Counted from the first letter of the stretch, positions 32,650 through 45,990 are shown. The stretch is 64,000 nt of DNA from Thysanoteuthis rhombus (GCA_963457665.1 OY735233.1:43800892-43864891); one strand, 5' to 3'. Made by a program: numbers and translations. Notes: generated by a model from the letters alone, not told the origin.

Positions 32650-35600
32650 TGAGTGGTTTCTTTTCCTTTCTTCATTGAAGGAAGATCAAGAAGTGCAGGA
32701 ATGCCTTGAATAGTGCGAGATTCGACGTAGAACGGTTACAGTATTGTTGTACAAATTGATGCAACCAAGTATAAGCTGAAATGAAAACCACATCAAAATA
32801 TAAAAAAGAACTTCAACATTATAGGAAATTTTGTTACAAATTAAATGCACTTTTAGGTATGCCTGCATTTTTGATGGATTCAATGAGAAATTCAATTATT
32901 ATATTTATAGTTGTAAGGATGTTAATCGATATCTGATCAACAAGTTCAATTTCAAGAGTGGAAGTGGTATTTATTGCTCATACAGAAGAAGCCACCAATT
33001 GTGATCACTTAAGGACAGTAACCAGCTGATAACATTCAGTAATTAGAAATTTGACTTTTCATGATGCATTGTGATGAGTTTTTCATCTTAACTATTATTG
33101 GTCAAAGCCTTCTTATTTGCATGAAGAAGGCCGGGTGTCATGTCCTGACGGTGAGTGGAAATATGTGTCGAATTGGTATCATTTATCGTAAATACGTAAT
33201 GTACCCTGGGGGATGCTCCCTTCCCTTTAATTTCTTCCAGACTGACCTTCTTAATTCATGCAGAAATGAGCTAAATGTAGGGGTAGGCAGTTGCAAAGCC
33301 ACCAGGAAGATAGAAATGAATATAAAAAAAAGTTTTTGAAATCATGACACCTCACCAGAAGGTTACATTTTGACAAAAATGAGATACACTTGTGAGTATT
33401 AATGAAGGTGAAAGGGGGTGATGAGTTTTGTTGACCTACTACTGGAATGTATTTGTCCCATTGATTTCCTTTTCACAATTGGTGTGACCTGTTTGGCCTC
33501 AGTGCTGTGATGTGGGTTTGATGCAACATACCCGTATAATATTTTCTTAAGGGTCTTCCTATTTTTGTATCCAGCTATTATTTTGAGTCAAATTTTACAG
33601 TTTTGAAAATTGGAGTCCATGCTTCAACTGCCTTGAGTGATTCTGCATTACAATGGGTCTACAGTGTAATTATTCCAAAGAACCCCCCCCCCTCCAAGTT
33701 TCCAATTCATTCTGGGAGTGTTTTGGACTGACTGATTTTAATGTTATCCAAGTTATATCACAAACGGCTTCCTCTGTAATGACTACAAAATGTGTAGAAG
33801 AAACTAAATGATGAAAGTAAACCAGTTATATATGCCCATCAGAATTGAGTGCTGTCTTTTTGACCTGTGTTCAACTAGCTTGCATTATACCTTATTTCAT
33901 CCAGCCACTCATAGGATAGATGAGGCTGCCCACCATAGTTCAATCTCTCTTCCGTTAGTGGACTATATTATCAGGTATTGAAAAAAGTAACCGAAGTATC
34001 ATTTTTGTTGTGGCCTCAACCGAATCAGCAGCATTGCTCTTACTATTGAACTAAACAATCAACAATAATGCAAAGGCCCATATAAGTGTTAAAACTCAAA
34101 ATTCTCTTTTTGTTCATTCACAGTCTACACTGCTCTACTTGTGTCTTTCAATATGGACCATTTTATTTAGGAAATGAATTTATGAGGTGAACAATTGGGA
34201 ATGAGACTAACTGGTAAACTTTATTTGTTCATCAATCAATTAGTATATGTTGTATCATAGTTTTATTTATTTTTAATCTATCCGTTTTTATTTTTTTCTT
34301 TCATGTTCGACACTGGAGAATTTTTAGAATCAAATAGTTTTCACTTTTGTCTTGATTCAATTTTCACATATTTCAAGTTTCATTCTATATTATGGTTAAT
34401 TAAATGTTGCATTGTGGATTTTGGGTATTAGCTGGGTAATGTTCTGCTCACTCTTGAGTAGGAGGATTTGTAAGTGCTGGACTACAGCTTTGAAACTCAT
34501 TATTCTTGGCCATCTTGAACATATCAACATTGTATTATTATATATGCTTTGATGTTAGGCCATTCAGTGAACTGGTGCAAAATCAAAGAGTCCATCTGCT
34601 TGTAATTTAATCTGGATTGAAAGAGGTACTGGGTCTATCAGTGTTGTTCCTGTAATCCATTTCATTAATAACCGCCACATATCACTCGATCAACTAACAA
34701 TTGAAAAGAGGAGTCCATGTCCTCCAAACATCCTCCAGTTGCGAATGTCTTGTTCATGTTTTGTCCAATCAGAACTTCCACACAGATTATCCAGGTCTAA
34801 ATGAACCAACTTGGATCGGGGTTTTGTAAATTTCTTATTCTCATTACTGTGACGTACACGTGAAACCTACCGTGAACTCCAGTTGAATCATCACAACAAC
34901 CCTGTTATGACAAACAATTTTACTGTAACATTTGTAGATACCTTCATTGAACTTATTTGCTATTCGTATTTCAATTCTGTCTACTCCTTTCCCGCAATAC
35001 TATTTTCTTTTTCATTTCCAACATTGACTTCAACTACGTTATATCTGAGACCAAATATGCCTTCTACATGCGTATGACATGTAGTCTCTCACTAAATGGC
35101 TCAAGACTAACGATAGTTGATACACTGTGGATAGCGTGTTTTTTTTTGTTTTTTTTTGTTTTTTTTTTTCCTTAATATATCACTGAAATGGCATCGCTGT
35201 ACAAATTAATGTAAATTTGGTATTTGCTGGAGAAGAAAAAATTGAATAAAGCCTTGACAAACACCAGAGTCTCTTCCAGTAAGGACCTCACCATCAGCAT
35301 CAAACTCTGAATACTATGCTCCTAGCCCACAAAAAAATGCAAAGCTTTCCATACATGTCTTCAATGAATACTTGGTAGGAAGGTATTCCCCTTGTCATAA
35401 TTACAAGCCTAGTGCTCCAGCATTGAATCCATGATCGTCAAGTGGATCAGCCATGTCATATGGAGGCCAGGAGTGATGATTCTAAGACCGTCTTAATTGC
35501 CAACTTCAAGAAATGCAAGATTCCCACCCACTCCCAGTCAGATGGAAATCATGGCTTCTAACTGTGCTGTGTGGTGAGAAGCCTGCAGACAAGGCACTGC

Positions 35601-36850
35601 AGTCTTTGAAAACAACCGTATCTGTTGCCGCCTGTGAAGAATGCTGCCACCAAAGACTTATGAAAATAGTGTACAGTTCCTTTTAGCCAGGTGAAGGGAT
35701 TCTGTGCCCTACAGGTGAATGACGCAGCATCTTTGAGTATAAGGTCTGAAGCCATTGGAGGAGTTACTGATGCAACAAATTGGAGAAACTGAATGTCATC
35801 ATTGTTCTGATGGGCAACCACAAGCAAGCATCTGCATATGGCCTATGGGTGGTAGCTGCTGCTTCACTGAACAGTAAAATGATTAATCAATCACACCCAC
35901 ATGGACTAGCTATTCTATTCTCTTATGCTGAGGGAAGTGCAGTTTTGTTTATCAGGACATCAGACAGAATCTCTGTTTCGAATTTTCGACTAAGGCTGCT
36001 TATGTTCACTTTGCAATAATACCAATAGTAAAAGGCATCTATGTACTCATCCTTCCAACTATGGGCAGAATAGCAGGGCAATTGAAGCCTTTTATCCCTT
36101 GAAGGCAGTCTATAGTTAGTATAGGGTCAGCAACTCCACCCAATAAAACCTACTTGCAGTGTGTCACAAGGGACCTACTGGAAAATATGCTATTAATTTA
36201 GGTGTCAGTAAAACTTCATATTTCAAAAGATTTTATTCAAAATAACCAATGAATGTCTATGAATGAACAGATGTTGATTTAATAGAAATTAATTTGATAA
36301 TATACAATAATAATAATAAATATAATAATGATTTAATAGAAATGTTGACTTGAATAGACATTCCAAGACCTTGCTTGAGGGGTGAAAAATCTAAACAAAA
36401 TAAGGGTGAGTTTGGTGCCTTCAACACTGCAACTTATGTTTTTGTTTTTGTTTTTTTTGTTTTGGGGTAATAAGTGTTATTTTCTGATGATGTTTAGAAA
36501 ATGTCGACCAATCCCTGCAAACTTACCTTTTGTGAACAGGACAATGATAATTTGAAATCAATTTGTTTTCATTGGGAACACGGGCAAATTTGGACGTTTT
36601 AATCACATTAAGTAAGAAAAACAACTATGTCTGAATATCGCTGTCTTGGTCACGGGAGTAATTGCCATTTTCTACACCTTTTTACACATGAGCAATCAAA
36701 ATAACACTTACTACCCAGGAAGAAGTAATCATTCATTGACACTTTGGGAACTGTCTCAAAAACTTTCACGCTGAGATTCATTGAGTTGGAGATACTAGGA
36801 CAGAAGAGTTAGAACTATCCAATAGGCAAGAATAATGAGGAAAGTGTCAC
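32650..36850. other. intergenic stretch after RpL36, no gene recognised
   Basis: Frames are short and without known motifs. Segment 35260-36020 has more balanced composition and two opposing frames of 80-90 codons (35558-35827 minus, 35780-36019 plus), neither recognisable. T-rich (35140-35170) and taa-rich (36305-36330) low-complexity runs are present. Confidence 0.4.
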
Positions 36851-36852
36851 AG

Positions 36853-37361
36853 AGGTTCGGAAGTACAGGAAGTATCTAGTCATTTAATAATACAAAAAAA
36901 AAGGAAATACCCAGGGTGATGGTGCCCTTGTCTCCTTCAAAGTATTTCCTTTAGGACTTCACACACTTATCCCTGCATTTCTTCCATTTTTCATAATAGG
37001 CTGTAAGTCCTCTTTCAGGATTGCCATCAGCTTCCCCCTTGCATTCTCCTTAATCTTCTCCATGGTTTTTTCAAGGAAAAGCCAAGAATGGCAGTTAATC
37101 AAGTTGTGAGGAAGGGAAGTCGACTTGAGAGATGCGATGTTTCACAAAACAAAAAAACCCTACACAGAACCTGAAGAATGGTCAAGTTTAGTCATTGTGA
37201 ATGTGACGGTCACACAATATAAAAAGTGTTTCACTGCTTGCCAAGTAACCCCACTGGAGAGTTTTCCTGAATGTGAAGTATGATTAGGTGTCAGGTTACC
37301 CCAAGGCTGCACAACTGGTTCCCGAGATATTCAAAATGGCTGGGTACTTTCCAGACGGACA
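36853..37361 (-). pseudogene. mariner-type element relic, about 510 bp
   Basis: Read on the minus strand the right end gives gtccgtctggaaagtaccc, matching the start of the 48898 element; the far end is a decayed copy (aggttcgg.agtacaggaa). Inside, minus-strand frames give MEKIKENARGKLMAILKED and, one frame over, WKKCRDKCVK..RKYFEGDKGTI, the C-terminus of mariner transposases. The DDE core is missing. It is an internally deleted, frame-broken copy. Confidence 0.7.
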
Positions 37362-37464
37362 TTGTATGTAAATCCAGATGAAATTATAACTCAATGTGAA
37401 ATACTTTTGAAACAATGGGTGGCAAGTAACCTTTTGAGTTCAAGAATCTGAATCATTTTGAGGC

Positions 37465-37790
37465 TTTCGAAACTGGTCTGGTTAGTCTCTCTAGAGAAAC
37501 CATCATGTAACCTATGTCTTCTGGCAGCATACCTTGTTGGGGATGATCAATTGAAAAAAAGGGTGAATTAATTTTTTTTTTCAAAAGTTACCACTGTGAA
37601 ATCTCACTAAAAAATCTATTGGAGATAAGATTAAAAAAAAATTTTTTTTCTAGATATAATGAGGAATAAATGTTGGAATTTTCAGCTCTTTGGCTCCTTG
37701 ATATGGCCAGTATGTATGACACATACATACAGCCAGACTAACTTGAAAACTAAAGAAACCAGTTGATAGTTTTAGTTGACATTTTTCAAT
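37465..37790 (+). repeat. family R1 repeat, copy
   Basis: Begins actggtctggttagtctc, continues with tgtcttctggcagcata and gatgatcaattgaaaaa, and ends near cagccagactaacttgaaaac. Copies at 49660 and 38255 share the order. Confidence 0.75.
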
Positions 37791-38254
37791 AAGTTCATTT
37801 GATGTGACCTTGTTTAGTGCTGCATAAATCTTTTTTAATTACTATTTTGCATCGTTGAAATGGTTAAGAAGTGTCCATTTTAAATTTAGATATTTTTCTT
37901 GGAAAAAAACAAACAAACAAACTTCAAATGAACTCAGTATTTATCCAATTTTTAGTATCAACAGACTTTGGGCTACTCTTTCAAAACCCCTACTCTTTAC
38001 TTAAATGTAAAAATTCTGAAACATGATTTTTAATTAAATGAAAAAATGCAAAACTACAGGTAATGCTTGTGAGTCAGGAAACCTACGAGACTAACAAAAA
38101 ACTGTGGAAATTATCAATCACTGCCACCTCTAGTTTGCTTTTTACCTTGTAAATCCAGTTGTGGTTCTGGTAAAATTAAGTTATCTTGATGAAATACTAC
38201 CAGTATGGTTGGAATAAAAAAACTTACGATTCAAAACAACAAGAAAATGGTCAG

Positions 38255-38690
38255 GTTAGGCACTTGATAGGGTGATCAATTGAAAAATTGGAAAAAAGGG
38301 GGTGATCAATGAATAAGCTACTTTTCTTGCCTTTTTTGGACTCTAATCACTAAAAAGTACAAATTCAAAAAGAAAAAAAACAGAACAAGTGTGGATGCTG
38401 TTGGACACTAAAGGTCATTCTTAATTGAACTCCTCAATAAAAAACATTTTAGAGTGTCAATTTAAAGCAAAAACAAAAACATTTTCCCTATTCATTGAAG
38501 GGATTGTACATGCGAAATTTCAAGTTTCCACCATGAATGGTTAGGGCTGGGCAAAGTCCAGACAGATAAATAAAAATGTATGTCAGAACACATGAGTAAC
38601 CTAAATCCAGCAACAGTGATTAAACCGGTCTGTTGTTGGTAGAGGGTCATTGATTCTGCAACAATAGAGAAAAAGTTCAGCATTAATGTT
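38255..38690 (+). repeat. family R1 repeat, copy
   Basis: Contains ggtgatcaattgaaaaattg, gtgatcaatgaataagct, a gacactaa block and the far segment ccatgaatggttagggctgg, seen reversed at 48240-48400 and 56800-56900. Confidence 0.75.
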
Positions 38691-39992
38691 AATCACTTGC
38701 TTTTAACACTTTTCAACTAGAGTTACTTCCCTTATGCCGGTAAAGCGAATTTTTATAAAATTGCATGAAAGCGTATCAAAAAATAAGCAAAATGATATTT
38801 TATAAGATAACTATAAAATTTCAAAAAAATAATCGTGAAAATTTCTTCATAGAACTAGGGAAATAAAAATTAAAAAAATTAATTGAAAAGAAAAAAAACA
38901 ACTTTCTTTTTGAATTGGTAAAAATAAAGCAGATTTTGAGAAGAAAAAATACAGGTTTCACCTCACTATCTGAAAGTTGTGCATTTCAAAATGGAGTAAA
39001 GAATAAATCAATTACCATTAGTTTATATGGGAAAATTTTTTTTGAGTATTCCCAGACTCCAAAATGCTGAAGATGGTATGTTTGGCTGGATCATCAGAGA
39101 AGAGAGGAAGTGACACATGCTACCTCTTTAATGGCTTGTTACCAAACATGTGCCTAGAGTTTATTTTTTAAAGCTTTTGCAAAAAAAAAGTTGTAAAGCA
39201 ATCTTATTAAAGCAGGGAGACCCGTATTGTAAATTATTGCAACGTATTGTTATCTCATCAGTATGATATATATTTTACATTAGTCATGATTCTGATTTGA
39301 AACAAATGTACTTGGGTTTATATAAGATTTTGCAAGTGTTTTATAAAAATCTAATCTTTTGAATATTTACTAGCAGAAACTCTTGTAAATTCCTAGGACT
39401 GGAAAATATTAAATATGATAACAAAAAGTTAATTCATAATTTGACTCTATTGTCCTCAAAATTTGACACGGAATGAAAAAAATTCCCTCCTATCTATAAG
39501 TATGGTTTGTTATTGATACAAAATTGTCTTTAAAAATGTCAAAAATGAGCTAGATTTTTCCATTTCCAGCTGAGTTATTAAGACTTCATTACAAATTATT
39601 AATAAAAGTTGTACATTTACTTATTGAAATTAACATATATAATCAGCTATTGTAGATTGTTATTGACAAAATTTGAAAAAAAATCAGCCACATCTAGCTA
39701 ATAAATGGCTAATTTGGCAACTCTGATCCCACAGTTTCCTTCCAGCTTCCCTTCATTTTTGCTTTGCAAGCAGCTAGCAGCTTTCTTTCTTCCATTCCCT
39801 TGTCAAAGTTCCTACCCAGCTTGTCAGGTATATCCAACAATCTTTCTTATGCTCCCTCTCTTACCTTACAAATGTGACATCATTTTATTAGAGGGTACCA
39901 GTTACACTTTACTGATTTTTAGAATAAATTTGAAAGAATATTGTGTATTCTTTATTTCCAGTCATGAGTTACTCTTTATTTTTGTGCAGCTT
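38691..39992. other. AT-rich intergenic, no gene
   Basis: No coding motif or repeat shared with the window was noticed, apart from low-complexity A/T. Confidence 0.4.
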
Positions 39993-40391
39993 CAGGCACG
40001 GATCCAGGGGGTTCTGACCCCACCTCCTGTTCTGGCAAAGTATAATTAAAAAAAATGTTTTCTCAAGTATTTAAAGACAGAAATGTTATAAATAAAACCC
40101 AAGGAATCCCAATTAATCATCAATTAACCTTACAAACAAAATATTTTCACTTTAATCAAGATGCTTTCCCTCTTATTCTTTATGAAAACTTTTTTGATTA
40201 AATTTTCACCTTAACTCTCTTATTGATTCTATTTCTGAAAAGCTACAACTTAAATGTAAGTGAAAAATGCCAGAAAACATCACTTTTTGGTTTTTGATGT
40301 TTGAAATCTTTTTTTTTTCACATATTCATTCGTAAAAATAAATTTTTGGGGTCCCCCCCATGCCTTCCTTAAAATCCTGGATCCGCTTCTG
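39993..40391. mobile_element. hAT-like MITE, 399 bp, GGATCC-containing ends
   Basis: The left end reads caggcacggatccagggg; the right end in reverse complement reads cagaagcggatccaggat. Ten bases (cggatccagg) are identical and 13 of the first 16 match. The interior is AT-rich with runs of C near both ends. Flanking 8-mers agree at only 4 of 8 positions, so the duplication has decayed or the ends are misjudged. Confidence 0.6.
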
Positions 40392-40881
40392 TGCCTTATG
40401 TTGTTTTTATGTATGTCAAGTATCACTGGGTCTATAATAGGCAAATTTTCTTCAGACCAAATTGAGAAAGGTTGAAAGCATCCCCAGAGAGAAGGTTTAT
40501 GAGAGTCAAATCTATTTTCTTTCTGACCAAATTGAAAAAAGTTGAAAGCTGTTTGCGAAGATGAGTTTGATATTTTAATGAGAGAGTGGGAAAAGAAAGA
40601 AGTTCCTTGCTGCTTATAAAGCAGAGAGAAAGAGGAAGAAGAGTGTTGAAGGAGGAAAGTCACCAGGTTTTTAGAGCCAAACTCACTTTCTTTTAGACTA
40701 AATTGAAAACATCCATATTTTCCTTTTTTGACAGCAATTATGAGCATTTAGCAACTTTTGTTTCTCTAATTTCTGTATAAATTGTGTAAACAAGGTTGCT
40801 GGTTTTGAACAGAGTCTTTTTTTGTTTTTCTGTTTTGATCAGTTTTCTCTCCTCCGGTGATCATCAGTCGGTACAACAAAG

Positions 40882-41268
40882 GTTATTAACAGGTTGCCAG
40901 ATAGTTGGAAATGTTTCTGGCCAAAAGCACAAAATAGATAGCCAAGCACCAAAATTGTTCATAAAACATTGCAATACTAATGTACACACCAAAAGTAAGA
41001 ACTGATCTGAAATATTACTGAAAGAAAGTCAACTCTTATGTTCTGTACCAATAGCAGAAAATTAGGGTCCATTTTAGCATAACAATTACATTGTAAATAG
41101 AACTAATTTTCAGAGGAAAAGATGTTATAGATGGAAAGCACACCAAATTACCTGCAGAAAATCTTTTTTCAATCTTTTTAAATAAAATTTTCCAAGTAAA
41201 TCGAAAAATGGCCAAATGCTTTTAAAAAATATCAAATTTGGCCACAAAATGGCAACCCTGGTTATAAC
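40882..41268. mobile_element. family D hAT-like MITE, 371 bp
   Basis: Element 40890-41260 starts caggttgccagatag and ends, in reverse complement, cagggttgccattttg. Flanks gttattaa and gttataac share the first five bases. A partial copy lies at 221-645. Confidence 0.6.
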
Positions 41269-41445
41269 CCCCAGCTATCTAAGCAACATTCAATTTACCT
41301 ATGATGTTTATCGTGTGGCAGTGATTCACATCCTTGCAATTAAATTTTCAATTAAGTTCGAATGATATAAATATTTTTTTTATATCAAAAACAAGTCTGA
41401 AAGTCAGACCATAGATGCGCTAGTTCTTTTCTTGTGTGAAGATCC

Positions 41446-41817
41446 AACAAGGGCAGTGTTGCCAACTTTATTTTCGAGTTAATATCTAAAATTGAGTAAA
41501 AACACGTTACAACAACTAGAATCATCTAGATTTTCTAGATATACAGCTAAAATCTAGGAAATATATTATTGATAAATTAAATTCAACTTTATTCTTCAAC
41601 GTTTTATCTTATTAAAATATCAATTAAGTTATCAAAATATTACTTATCTTATTATTATAAATTAAATAGAAATATTTCTTATTTTATTATAATAGATTAA
41701 GTAAAAATATTACTTATTTTTATTAAAACCATCTTAATAGCAATTTCTGATATCTAGACGCAACCAAAAGTATCTAGATTTGGATGGAAAACATAAATTG
41801 GCATCACTGAGCAAGAG
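41446..41817 (-). mobile_element. family F hAT-like MITE, 356 bp, with decayed 8-bp duplication
   Basis: Element 41454-41809 starts cagtgttgccaactttattt and ends, in reverse complement, cagtgatgccaatttatgtt. The flanking octamers aacaaggg and agcaagag match at 6 of 8 positions. The interior is AT-rich and matches 20994-21254 and 51170-51445 in reverse. Confidence 0.78.
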
Positions 41818-42946
41818 AACTTGGCATTTCGGTATGTCAGTCAGCGACAGCAATCGGTGCTAGAGATGCTTGCGCATCTAAAAAAAAAAACGTACTTTAA
41901 GAATGTAATAATTATTGTACAACTGCTGCTATCATCTGAACTCTCCACTTTAAAGAAAAATCAGTTACCTCCCCTTCGTTCGGATCGAGGATGCTAGCAG
42001 AATTCTAAAAGACAGGAATTGATCCCGTAAGTCTATTTTTCCAGCTCTTCTTTTCACTATTTATCTTGAAAAATCACATCCCAAGTGTCTTATCTTAGCT
42101 GACATCAAACCTATTAGCACGATATCGTCTGGAATAGCCATGTTGTGTATTCTTGTTTAGAGACGGGCAGACGATATGGAATGGTTACAAAATGGGGGAT
42201 CGAAGTCTAACAATATTTTCTACCCAGCTGTGTTACAATGTCTGCTTTTTGATGGACAAAAAAATTGATAAGAATTCGTTATTTGTCTCTTTTTCTAATC
42301 ATTAATTGTCTAGGCTTTTCTTAAAGCGACAAATCTTGTGGGTGGAATTGTATTTGCCGATGGGTAGGCGAAAAGATCGTGATAAAAAAGGTTAAAAAGT
42401 CAATGAGACTAACTCCATCCTATCACTCGTTTTTTTTTTCTTCTCGAAAATGAAAAAGAAAAGATTAATCATATCGATTATTAATAACAAGGTTAGGTTA
42501 ATAAAGTAATTCTCGGTAGTGTTTCTGTTTCTTTGTATTATTTTTAGATATTAGAAGCAATTTAGTGGTAAAAAACGAAGGTGTTTAATTACTGAAGGAA
42601 ATAATGTCCATCTAACACAACAAGTTGTATTTATTAGGCATAACAATGTTTAGTTTATATTATTTTCGTTTTTATTAGTATAACGCAGTTCTCCTTGGAA
42701 AAGATGTTTTTTCTTTCAATTCTAGGTGTTTTAAATCCATAAGACCCTAGAACCATCCGGAAATTTCTTACTTTTTAGAAAAATAGTTTTTAAAGGTTTA
42801 AGAAAGGGGTTCTATTTACAATGTAACTATGTATGATAAAAGTAGCCCTTATTTTCCGTCATTTTTACGAAGGCACGGCTTACATGAACCGACTTCTTTC
42901 TTCCGGTTACTTTGTTTAGTGCCGTCAACCCTAACACCGGCACAAC
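41818..42946. other. intergenic, no gene
   Basis: No coding motif was recognised. A 10-bp inverted pair (atatcgtctg...cagacgatat) lies at 42124-42177. Confidence 0.4.
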
Positions 42947-43141
42947 GTGGACCCGATTGTAATTTGTGAAGTTTCACACCCTCGTTCGCTCGATATTAAA
43001 AACGACGCACAAATAGAGAAAAACTGCGGTAAACACATGAATGATTTTGTTATTGATTTGAATGAATTGCATTTTTTTAAAATTTGTGAGTCGTTTTTGA
43101 TAGTGAAGGTCTTGGGTGTGAAACTTTACAATCGGGACCAC
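42947..43141. mobile_element. 195-bp fold-back element
   Basis: gtggacccgattgtaa at the left is matched by gtggtcccgattgtaa in reverse from the right end. The arms continue through gtttcacaccc and aaaaacga.gcacaaat, about 60 bases each with one small insertion. No target duplication was recognised. Confidence 0.75.
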
Positions 43142-43309
43142 TTTCCCTACATTGTACCCTAACTCTATGAAAACAAATCATGAAAAGAAGTGAAATTACA
43201 GAATAAGTTAACTCAAGTGAGCCGTATTCCCGTAAAAATAGTGAAAAGTACGTTCCCACTTCATCATTATACTTACGTAGAAAATATATAACGAATCCTA
43301 ACCCCTACA

Positions 43310-43640
43310 GACTCCAAAACTTTATTTTTCTACCGTAACAAGAACAATTCTCACTAAAATTAGCGGTATAAACCGATATGTAGAATCCACATTCCTCTAC
43401 CATGATTTGAACACAAGATTAACTGATTGTCAGGAGGCTGCCTTACTGACTGAGCTATATCGACAAGTCTTTAATATCAACGAAAAGATACATACCTCCT
43501 TATTTTATTCTAATAAATACATTTATGCAAAAAGAATCATTTTTATTTGTTATATATAAGCATGTACAACACAAACGTTGCAGTAATAATCCCTGGATAG
43601 TGGAGTTTGGCCCTGCAGCAGACAGACATGTTTCTTGTTC
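43310..43640 (-). repeat. tRNA-like composite SINE (family G), copy 2
   Basis: The same plan as 3860-4160: on the minus strand a conserved body with cataaatgtatttatta is followed by cttgtcgatatagctcagtc and a B box like tgttcaaatc. The outer part shares agaattgttcttgtta. Confidence 0.7.
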
Positions 43641-43824
43641 GTATAATCGCCAACTTCACCTACTCTTTCCAGTGAACGATAATATCGATCAAGTTTTGAT
43701 GATATTGGAATTTTATTCGTTCATTTTTAATCTCATGATTTCTATAGCATCACTGACGTTTTCCACTTGAAAACATCTAGAAAGATCTGGATTCTGGAAA
43801 ATCTAAATATCAGAAATAAGAAAG

Positions 43825-43935
43825 CCCTCCTCCCCCAAAAAATCAAAGAAGGATTTTAAAAAGAATTCTTTTTAGAAGTCTAATGGAGTACTGATGCCAA
43901 TTTTCGAGTCCGTAGACAAAACGGTGTGGCCAGGA
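43825..43935 (+). repeat. family H repeat fragment
   Basis: In reverse it matches 52540-52610: ctcgaaaattggcatcagta and actccattaga. Short truncated copy. Confidence 0.55.
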
Positions 43936-43953
43936 GCGCTAGAACTCACAAAC

Positions 43954-43959
<6 letters not shown>

Positions 43960-44031
<72 letters not shown>
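43960..44031. repeat. TA microsatellite
   Basis: An uninterrupted run of about 36 TA units, the longest in the window. Confidence 0.95.
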
Positions 44032-44033
<2 letters not shown>

Positions 44034-44174
44034 GATAGAACCCTTCGCCATTTTAATAACTATGGTTGTTCAATAATCGACAATCTGACTTTTAAATCCA
44101 TTTCTGTTGTAAATGATGTAAATATCAACCAAGAACAGGTGTCATTAAACAAACTTAGAGGCGATCTTTTGTTT

Positions 44175-44345
44175 CAAGTCGGTAAAATGGGAAGCGACTC
44201 CCAGTAGGTGAAACAATCGCCTAAGAATAATTACGGATGGATGGATGGAAAACATACAATCAGCTACAGAATAGTCATGCTGTTGTAATTCAAAATATCA
44301 ATTTCGTTGTTCCAACTGATGCTACTACTGTACAGACTCAACATC
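44175..44345 (+). repeat. family K repeat, left copy of an inverted pair
   Basis: gtcggtaaaatgggaagcga, ctcccag, ctaagaataatta and ggatgg.tggaaa match the reverse complement of 45165-45345. The two copies flank a LINE tail. Confidence 0.6.
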
Positions 44346-44389
44346 ATTAGATGTATCCGGCCCAGCAATTAAAAAAAAAAGTTTTTTTA

Positions 44390-44770
44390 TGGAAAACTTG
44401 CGTGGGCCCCAACTCTTAGAGAACTTAATAACTACTTACCTACCTAGCTATGTTGACACACAGAAGAGACAGAACGAATATGATCAAAACATTCAGAATC
44501 CTGGAACAACACGTAATCAACATGGCCTGCAAGTGTCCTAAACGTGTTACAATAAACAAATATGGACATGTTACAAATTGAAAGTTCACAGGGGGAGTTA
44601 GTTCGTGGTCATTTCTTTTCTGCCAGAGTTATCTCAGGCTGGAATAGACTATATCGAAGTCTACAGTATCAGTTGAAACAGTAGCCCAGTTCAAGCAAAG
44701 ACTGTAGAGGTGAGCCAAACCGACTCGATACTTTACAGATTCTCTTACTTTAAAACGGTCTTTATCTTGA
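44390..44770 (+). mobile_element. LINE 3' end relic (CR1/L2/Jockey-like tail)
   Basis: Frame pieces read RRDRTNMIKTFRILEQHVIN, then HFFSARVISGWNRL, then VSVETVAQFKQRL. This order is the C-terminus that follows reverse transcriptase in many non-LTR elements (RGD-like block, FFS.RV...WN.LP, SVN.FK..LD). Frames change between the pieces and stops are present. Confidence 0.6.
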
Positions 44771-45164
44771 GCTTCTGAAAATAAAATGAAAAAGCCTGGT
44801 GTTATCTTGAGGCCAACTCACCAATGACCGAAAATGAACTGGAGACAAACGGCAACCGGTCTCATTGCCCCATCAAGGGGTACTAACCGGATAAGTAAAA
44901 TGGTATCAACTTCATTCATTCAACTGATGTCCTCTGCATACTAACACCATTTAAGGCAACAACTGGTCCATCCAATGATAGAAATAAATACAGAAAAATA
45001 TCAAAAACATTTATTGATTATCATAAATTGTTTACAGAAATAATAGTTTTACAGTGTCAAATCCAATAAATGGATTTCATAAACGAATTGTCAGTAAAAA
45101 CCTGACGGAAAACAATCTCTTGTAGATATTCCAAAAGTCATGAATATTTTGGTACCTTGTTTTA

Positions 45165-45345
45165 ATGCTGGACCAGTTGCATCCTATGGTCTTCATTTAC
45201 ACAATGGTGTCATTCAAAGATGCCCTGACTTACTACAGCATCATTATTCAATGGCTCGTTGTATGCTTTCCACCCACCCTTAATTATTCTTGGGTGATTT
45301 TCTATCAATTGGGAGTTGCTTCCCATTTCACTGACAGGAATCGAA
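45165..45345 (-). repeat. family K repeat, right copy of an inverted pair
   Basis: Reverse complement of the 44175-44345 segment, sharing gaaatgggaagcaactccca and cccaagaataattaaggg. Confidence 0.6.
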
Positions 45346-45689
45346 AGATAACCATTTAGATATGAAATAACAATTTAAACAAACAAAACAAAACCTAAAA
45401 GAAAAAAAAAATCCCCACAACCTGGAAACAAAGGGAACGTTTTTTAAGGAAATATTATTCAACTCTTATTTTGTAATGTTAAAATAAGTTGAATTGTAAG
45501 AATTAAGAATGTTTTTTTTAAACGATGTCTTTGTTCATTTCAATTTTGCCTGATTATTAAAAAAAATGTTCTGTTCATTGTTTTTTCGCCAATATAGCAA
45601 TTCCACCTGCTCTTTTCAATGAATATCGATCGTTTTTAATGATAGGGAAATTATTCAACTAAACCCATTTCTGACCTTATGATGACCTT

Positions 45690-45990
45690 ATTTTTGAATA
45701 ACCGTAGCCCCACAAATGGTCTGCCCGACTAACCAGCCAAGTGGGCTACAGTTCTCTCTTTGGATGGTCTGTGGTCACATTTTTAGGTGTACAACCTTGA
45801 AAATTTGCATGAGTACTTCACTAGGCATCGTCTAAAACTGTCGTTTTTTATTCTTTTTCAAAAAAGTGCTTTTTGGGGTCTCTATGGTCATTTTGGACAA
45901 ACAATGCCCAAATCTTGGGCTGGTATTTAAAATATTTTTTCTTTAGATACTTCTACATAGAAGATCTATTGAAAAATTTTTTTTAAAAAG
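45690..45990 (-). repeat. family H repeat, copy
   Basis: Reverse complement of 61855-62115: agccccacaaat, actaaccagcca, gtgggctaca, cttgaaaatttgcatgag and tggtcattttgga occur in order. Both copies are about 280 bases. Confidence 0.7.

Noticed and set aside
35558-36019. Possible gene in a less AT-rich segment
   Set aside because: Opposing frames of 80-90 codons have no known motif, no splice signals that extend them, and no second copy in the window.
43926-44207. Frame of 93 codons with alternating Tyr-Ile
   Set aside because: It is the TA microsatellite read as protein.
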